Shown: one piece after another, positions 33,370 through 36,661 of the stretch | How the letters are laid out: each line of letters starts with the position of its first letter | Numbering within the stretch: position 1 is the first letter of the stretch | Assembly (NCBI GenBank): GCA_035632095.1 | Contig: DASQHM010000107.1 | Span: forward strand, 1 to 36,661 | Length of the DNA stretch: 36,661 bases | Reading direction: 5' to 3' | From: DASQHM01 sp035632095 | GTDB lineage: Bacteria; Pseudomonadota; Alphaproteobacteria; Ferrovibrionales; Ferrovibrionaceae | Position numbers and translations under genes: made by a program | The notes under the pieces: generated by a model | The model's input: the letters and a program-made list of their open reading frames with translations, nothing else | Told to the model about the DNA's origin: nothing | Databases searched by the model: none

Positions 33370-33428
33370 GCGCCGGGCCCCAGGCGTCCGGCAACACCTT
33401 GTTTACCATGGGCCCTTAAGCTCGGCGC

Positions 33429-34049
33429 ATGGCCTGCCGTTCGTCAATTTGCGCCGTGGTTCTCGCCGCCTTGGCCCTATGGGCCGTCGGCGCGATGCCC
33501 GCGTCCGCCGAACCGGCGCAGTCGCCGCAGGGCTTCGGCAACATTCCCTTCGGCTCGCCCAAGGAAAAAGCGTTGGCCTTGAATGCCGGCAACGGCCAGA
33601 TGAGCGAAAACCCGGACAAGACGGCGACGCTCAGCTATTCGACGGTGGTCGCGGGCATTTCCTTCGACGTGGCGCAGAACTTCGACCGCGAAGGGCGCGC
33701 CACGGATGCGAAGTTGACCTATAGCACGCGCGAGCAGTCGAACGCGTGCGTCGACCGCTTCAACTTCGTGCTGGCGCAATTGTCCCAGCGTTACGGCAAG
33801 CCGCAGGCGCCGACGGTATCGCGGCGCGAGGACGCCAGCGGCGCGCGCAGCGACTACTACACCATCGCCTTCACCTTCGCGGACCAATCGGCGGTCAAGG
33901 CCGACATGAAGGACACCTATCCGCCGCAAGCGCCGGGCGGCGCGGCGAAAGGCGGCGCGGCGCCTGCCGGGGCCGCCGGCGGCGATACGGTGTCGGCGTG
34001 CGAAATCACCCTGCAATACCTGCCGCCGCGCTGGACCACGCATTTCTAG
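33429..34049 (+). CDS. Exported hypothetical protein
   Basis: This 206-residue protein has a signal peptide (residues about 1-27, ending PASA-EP). The mature part begins QGFGNIPFGSPKEKALALN, then a β-rich region (LSYSTVVAGISFDVAQNFD, AKLTYSTREQSNACVDRFN, YYTIAFTFADQSAVKADMK). A low-complexity Gly/Ala-rich linker (residues about 168-188) precedes a last strand CEITLQYLPP. The FGxPFGSxxEKAL opening is seen in many periplasmic hypothetical proteins of Proteobacteria, but I cannot assign a function. Two Cys (in NACVD and SACEI) could form a disulfide. It stands alone, between the cyclase and a repeat-containing gap. Confidence 0.75.
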   Translation: MACRSSICAVVLAALALWAVGAMPASAEPAQSPQGFGNIPFGSPKEKALALNAGNGQMSENPDKTATLSYSTVVAGISFDVAQNFDREGRATDAKLTYSTREQSNACVDRFNFVLAQLSQRYGKPQAPTVSRREDASGARSDYYTIAFTFADQSAVKADMKDTYPPQAPGGAAKGGAAPAGAAGGDTVSACEITLQYLPPRWTTHF

Positions 34050-34105
34050 CCGGCTGAAAGCCGTCATCCGTCGGCGATCAGCCGTCGGCCGGCGCCCGAA
34101 AAATC

Positions 34106-34196
34106 GAATTAACCGCGGAGACCGCCGAGGTCGCGGAGTTGGCGCGGAGCGAAATCAATACTCTCTGCGCTCCTCTGCGATCTCCGCGGTTATTTC
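34106..34196. repeat. Long imperfect extragenic inverted repeat
   Basis: Perfect 12-bp arms TAACCGCGGAGA (34110-34121) and TCTCCGCGGTTA (34181-34192) extend outward and inward with few mismatches to about 25 bp, from 34106 to 34196. The inner arms contain tandem CGCGGAG/CTCTGCG-type units (roughly every 10 bases). The CTCTGCG-CTCTGCGATCTCCGCGGTT style is one I recognise as a dispersed bacterial extragenic repeat. It lies between the exported hypothetical gene and the hydrolase gene. Confidence 0.7.
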
Positions 34197-34264
34197 GCTT
34201 TGCCGGTTGTTGACCGCTGATGGCCTTTCCTTCCGCCACCCCGACACGCTACTCTCGCGGCGCC

Positions 34265-34909
34265 ATGAAATGCGCCGTCATTCCCGTCACCCCGTTCCAG
34301 CAGAACTGCTCCGTCATCTGGTGCGAGGCCACCATGGCCGGCGCCGTGGTCGATCCGGGCGGCGATCTGGATCGCGTGATGCAGGTGGTGATGGACAACG
34401 ACGTCAAGCTCGAAAAAATCCTGGTCACCCACGGCCACCTCGACCACGCGGCGGCGACGGCGGAATTGGCGGCGGAGCTGAAGCTGCCGATCGAGGGCCC
34501 GAACGAGGCCGACAGTTTCTGGATCGACGGCCTGCCGTCGTCGGCGGCGCGCTACGGATTTCCGCCGGCCAAGAGCTTCACGCCGGACCGCTGGCTCGAG
34601 AACGGCGACACGGTCGCGCTCGGCGACATGACGCTCGACGTGGTGCATTGTCCCGGCCACACGCCGGGACACGTGGTGTTCATTCACAAGCCTTCGCGTC
34701 TGGCCATCGTCGGCGACGTGCTGTTCAAGGGTTCAATCGGCCGCAGCGATCTGCCGCGCGGCAATCACGAACAGCTCATCCGCGCGATCCGCGACCGGCT
34801 GTTTCCGCTCGGCGACGACATCGTCTTCGTGCCGGGCCACGGGCCGACGTCGACCTTCGGCTACGAGCGGCTCTGCAATCCGTTCGTCTCGGACCTGGCG
34901 GCGGATTGA
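34265..34909 (+). CDS. GloC/YcbL-like metallo-beta-lactamase-fold hydrolase (glyoxalase II type)
   Basis: This 214-residue MBL-fold hydrolase has the metal motif H56-x-H58-x-D60-H61 (THGHLDHA), a third His in CPGHTPGH, Asp in IVGDVLFKGSIGRSDLPRG, and a last His in VPGHGPTS. The start CAVIPVTPFQQNCSVIWCE is typical of the YcbL/GloC group, which hydrolyses S-lactoylglutathione and related thioesters. The ATG at 34265 matches the family N-terminus; an in-frame start at 34220 is not needed. It is followed 4 bases later by a MaoC-fold gene, so the two form an operon. The substrate is inferred from the family only. Confidence 0.9.
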   Translation: MKCAVIPVTPFQQNCSVIWCEATMAGAVVDPGGDLDRVMQVVMDNDVKLEKILVTHGHLDHAAATAELAAELKLPIEGPNEADSFWIDGLPSSAARYGFPPAKSFTPDRWLENGDTVALGDMTLDVVHCPGHTPGHVVFIHKPSRLAIVGDVLFKGSIGRSDLPRGNHEQLIRAIRDRLFPLGDDIVFVPGHGPTSTFGYERLCNPFVSDLAAD

Positions 34910-34913
34910 GATC

Positions 34914-35372
34914 ATGGACGGCATCAAGACCATCGGCACCGGCTTCTTCTTCGAAGACCTGATGATCGGCTTCCGCTTCCGCACCCACGGCCGCACCATC
35001 ACCGAAGCGGACCTCGCGAACTTCGTGAACCTCACCTGGCTGACCGAGGAACTCTTCACCAATACGGCCGATACCTCGGGGCGCGCCATCCAGGGCCGCT
35101 TCGTTCCGGCGGCGCTGGTCTATTCGTTCGCGGAGGGCTTGCTCACGCCGGCGATCCAGGGCACGGGGCTCGCGTTCCTGAACGCGGAGGTGGACGTGAA
35201 GGGACCGACCTTCGTCGGCGATACCATTCACGTGGAATGCGAAGTCACGGAGGCGCGCGCCACCTCGAAGGGCGGCCGCGGCCTCGCCCGCACCGTGAAC
35301 CGGGTCGTGAACCAAAATGGCGTCACGGTACTCACCTATAATCCGCTCCGCATGGTGAAGATGCGGGGGTGA
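34914..35372 (+). CDS. MaoC/hotdog-fold protein lacking the usual catalytic dyad
   Basis: This 152-residue hotdog-fold protein belongs to the MaoC-like dehydratase group: FFFEDLMIGFRFRTHGRTITEADLANFVNLT at the start, VPAALVYSFAEGLL in the central helix, and LNAEVDVKGPTFVGDTIHVECEVTE afterwards. Active R-hydratases have a D-x4-H pair in LSGDxNPLH; here that stretch is LTWLTEELFTN, without Asp or His. It may therefore be a thioesterase-like or binding member and not a hydratase. It starts 4 bases after the hydrolase stop and is probably co-translated with it. It ends 15 bases from the convergent exported gene. Confidence 0.85.
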   Translation: MDGIKTIGTGFFFEDLMIGFRFRTHGRTITEADLANFVNLTWLTEELFTNTADTSGRAIQGRFVPAALVYSFAEGLLTPAIQGTGLAFLNAEVDVKGPTFVGDTIHVECEVTEARATSKGGRGLARTVNRVVNQNGVTVLTYNPLRMVKMRG

Positions 35373-35387
35373 GGCTTACGACCCCGT

Positions 35388-35819
35388 CTAGTTCTCAAAA
35401 ATGCATTCCGGCTTGATCTGGCTGATCCGGGGGTATTGCTTCAGCTCCTCGCGGGTAAACTGCCGCCGGATTTTGGCCTGCGACTTGCGCGCGGCCGGCG
35501 AGGGCACCTTAAAGCAGCCCCAAAGCGCCCAGACGTCGCCAGTCCACGGATTGACGGCGAAGTAGCCGAAACTGGCTTTGCTCGGTGGTCCCGGACGGAG
35601 ATCGAAATCGTAGAACGGATAGTCGACGTGCGCACCGCTATACTTGAACTCTTCCGTCGTGTGCGCGTCGCCAACCGCTTCCGCCGCTATTCTTGCCGCC
35701 GCCGGCTCATCGATCTTGAAGGGGATGTCGACGGCCTCACTTGCGGCGCAGTGGTCAAATACAAGCGTCATGCCGAAGAAGGCGGTGGCACATAGGGCGG
35801 CGAGTTTGAGCACTATCAC
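35388..35819 (-). CDS. Small exported hypothetical protein, possible immunity partner
   Basis: This 143-residue protein has a signal peptide (residues about 1-26; MIVLKLAALCATAFFGMTL) and a mature domain with FGYFAVNPWTGDVWALWGCFKVP near its centre and an end rich in basic residues (KSQAKIRRQFTREELKQYPR). Three Cys lie in the mature region (FDHC, WGCF, PECIF). It starts with GTG, overlapping the upstream glucosaminidase gene by 4 bases (GTGA at 35816-35819), so the two are translationally coupled. I do not recognise the family. A small periplasmic protein coupled to a peptidoglycan hydrolase would fit an immunity protein, but that is inference; a lysozyme inhibitor-like role or an unrelated exported function are alternatives. 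Confidence 0.75.
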   Translation of the reverse strand: MIVLKLAALCATAFFGMTLVFDHCAASEAVDIPFKIDEPAAARIAAEAVGDAHTTEEFKYSGAHVDYPFYDFDLRPGPPSKASFGYFAVNPWTGDVWALWGCFKVPSPAARKSQAKIRRQFTREELKQYPRISQIKPECIFEN

Positions 35820-36661
35820 TTTCGTGCCCTTGCCACGATTGGGCGAAGCCCCTCGATCGTTCCGGCGACGTCCTTCACATAAGTGGGCATCTTTTTGCCC
35901 GTCTCCGTATTGATCCCGAATTGGCGGCTATTCTGTAGGGCCGAGGCAAAGGCCACCGGATCGGCCTTTCCCTGCACGATCGCACCCGACATGACGGAGA
36001 ACGAGCGTAGGCTGTCCTCGAAGCTCGCGAAGGTGGCCACCTTGGTCTTGCCGTCGCCGGCAAGCACATAGCCCGTGGCGAAGGGCGCCGGGTAGTGAAT
36101 GCCGAAGTAGTTGTTGCCTTCGGTGGCAATTCGGGATTCGCCTCACCCAGATTCCAGTGCCGAAAGAGCGAGAATATTCTCCACGGGAACGCCGAGCTGC
36201 TTGGCGACCTTCTCGGCATCGGCGCGATGGGCGTCGACGAAGCGCTGCTTCTTTGCCTCGATGGCGGGATCGTTGTGCGCTGCCGCCGGTCCGACGTGCG
36301 CCCCAGCCTGTTGCTCCGCGGCGCTCGCCTCGGTGGTCCATCGACCGCGGTCCGGATCGCCCGCGGGCACGCGCGGCTCGTCGGGGTTATAGCCGGCCCG
36401 GGCGAGCGCTTCGGCAATGGCGCGGCGGCGGAACGCTTGATCGCGAATCGCAACGATGGCAGGCGATATGCCGAATTGCTCCGCCTGCGTCCGCTTGCCG
36501 TTTTCGATTGCCGCGTCGACGCGCCGGCAACGCGCGATGAAGGGGTCCGCTGCCAAATCCTCGCCGAAGGCGAAGCGCCGGAGCCGCGCCGCGCGCGGCC
36601 CGAGGCCCAGGAACAACAGCACGCCGCCTGCGTGCTGCACCAAGACACGGTCGCGCCGCAC
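35816..36661 (-). pseudogene. Glucosaminidase-type peptidoglycan hydrolase gene broken by an in-frame TGA (5' end outside window)
   Basis: Reading from the right edge, the frame runs to a TGA at 36143-36145 and continues in the same frame, with clear family sequence, to the stop at 35816. Before the TGA is VPVENILALSALESG; after it come GESRIATEGNNYFGIHY and later FASFEDSLRSFS. In the glucosaminidase/FlgJ family this reads ESGWGES, so one Trp codon (TGG) has become TGA just after the catalytic Glu. The upstream part holds the linker NPDEPRVPAGDPDRGRW, a style I associate with large modular and toxin-like proteins. The other genes of the window end normally at TGA, so it is not read as Trp. 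A true nonsense mutation or a sequencing error are both possible. The protein would cut glycan strands of peptidoglycan. Confidence 0.75.

Noticed and set aside
36143..36145. TGA read as selenocysteine or as Trp by an altered code
   Set aside because: Other genes in the window stop at TGA, the family has Trp and not Cys here, and I see no obvious SECIS-like hairpin. Nonsense mutation or sequencing error is simpler.
1..36661. CRISPR array, tRNA or rRNA genes, insertion sequences, prophage
   Set aside because: No regularly spaced direct repeats, no recognisable tRNA/rRNA sequence, and no transposase or phage structural genes were seen.

Overview
The window is GC-rich, densely packed bacterial chromosome, most likely from an alphaproteobacterium of the Hyphomicrobiales/Rhodospirillales type. 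That placement is inferred from the gene families: Liv-type transporter genes with several tandem periplasmic binding proteins, a fused IorAB-type 2-oxoacid:ferredoxin oxidoreductase, a DmeF-type metal exporter and a class III cyclase with an N-terminal GAF-like region. No rRNA, tRNA, CRISPR array or insertion sequence was recognised.

Layout. (1) 1-8210, plus strand: a branched-chain amino acid/amide type ABC importer (end of livF, then livH and livM), followed by four full-length paralogous binding proteins and a fifth 112-residue remnant that keeps only the two ends of the family. A strong terminator (5255-5284) and a terminator-like REP doublet (8223-8307) punctuate the array. (2) 8306-11806, minus strand: the fused indolepyruvate ferredoxin oxidoreductase. 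(3) 11938-16497: an OmpR-type regulator and its probable histidine kinase, separated by an opposite-strand 2OG-Fe(II) oxygenase gene, then a DegP/HtrA protease on the minus strand. (4) 16665-21147, plus strand: an apparent catabolic cluster of acyl-CoA ligase, SDR, acetamidase/formamidase and aldo/keto reductase. (5) 21241-25697, plus strand: an SbmA/YddA-like ABC exporter-fold transporter and a sulfonate/nitrate/taurine-type importer (binding protein, permease, ATPase). (6) 25707-27355, minus strand: two orphan NarL/LuxR-type regulators. (7) 27579-29605, plus strand: upp, a BphC-like extradiol dioxygenase and a small exported protein. (8) 29609-32011, minus strand: a uppP, GDT1/UPF0016 and dmeF operon. 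(9) 32194-35372, plus strand: an adenylate cyclase, an exported hypothetical protein, a GloC-like metallo-hydrolase and a MaoC-fold protein without the usual catalytic residues. (10) 35388-36661, minus strand: a small exported protein overlapping by 4 bp the end of a glucosaminidase-type gene that is broken by one in-frame TGA where the family has Trp.

Most notable are the binding-protein array with its in-frame internally deleted member, the broken glucosaminidase with its coupled exported partner (possibly an effector/immunity pair), the putatively leaderless two-component genes with nested inverted repeats at the regulator promoter, and several perfect palindromes in intergenic gaps. All functional calls rest on recognising motifs by eye. 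No database search was run.
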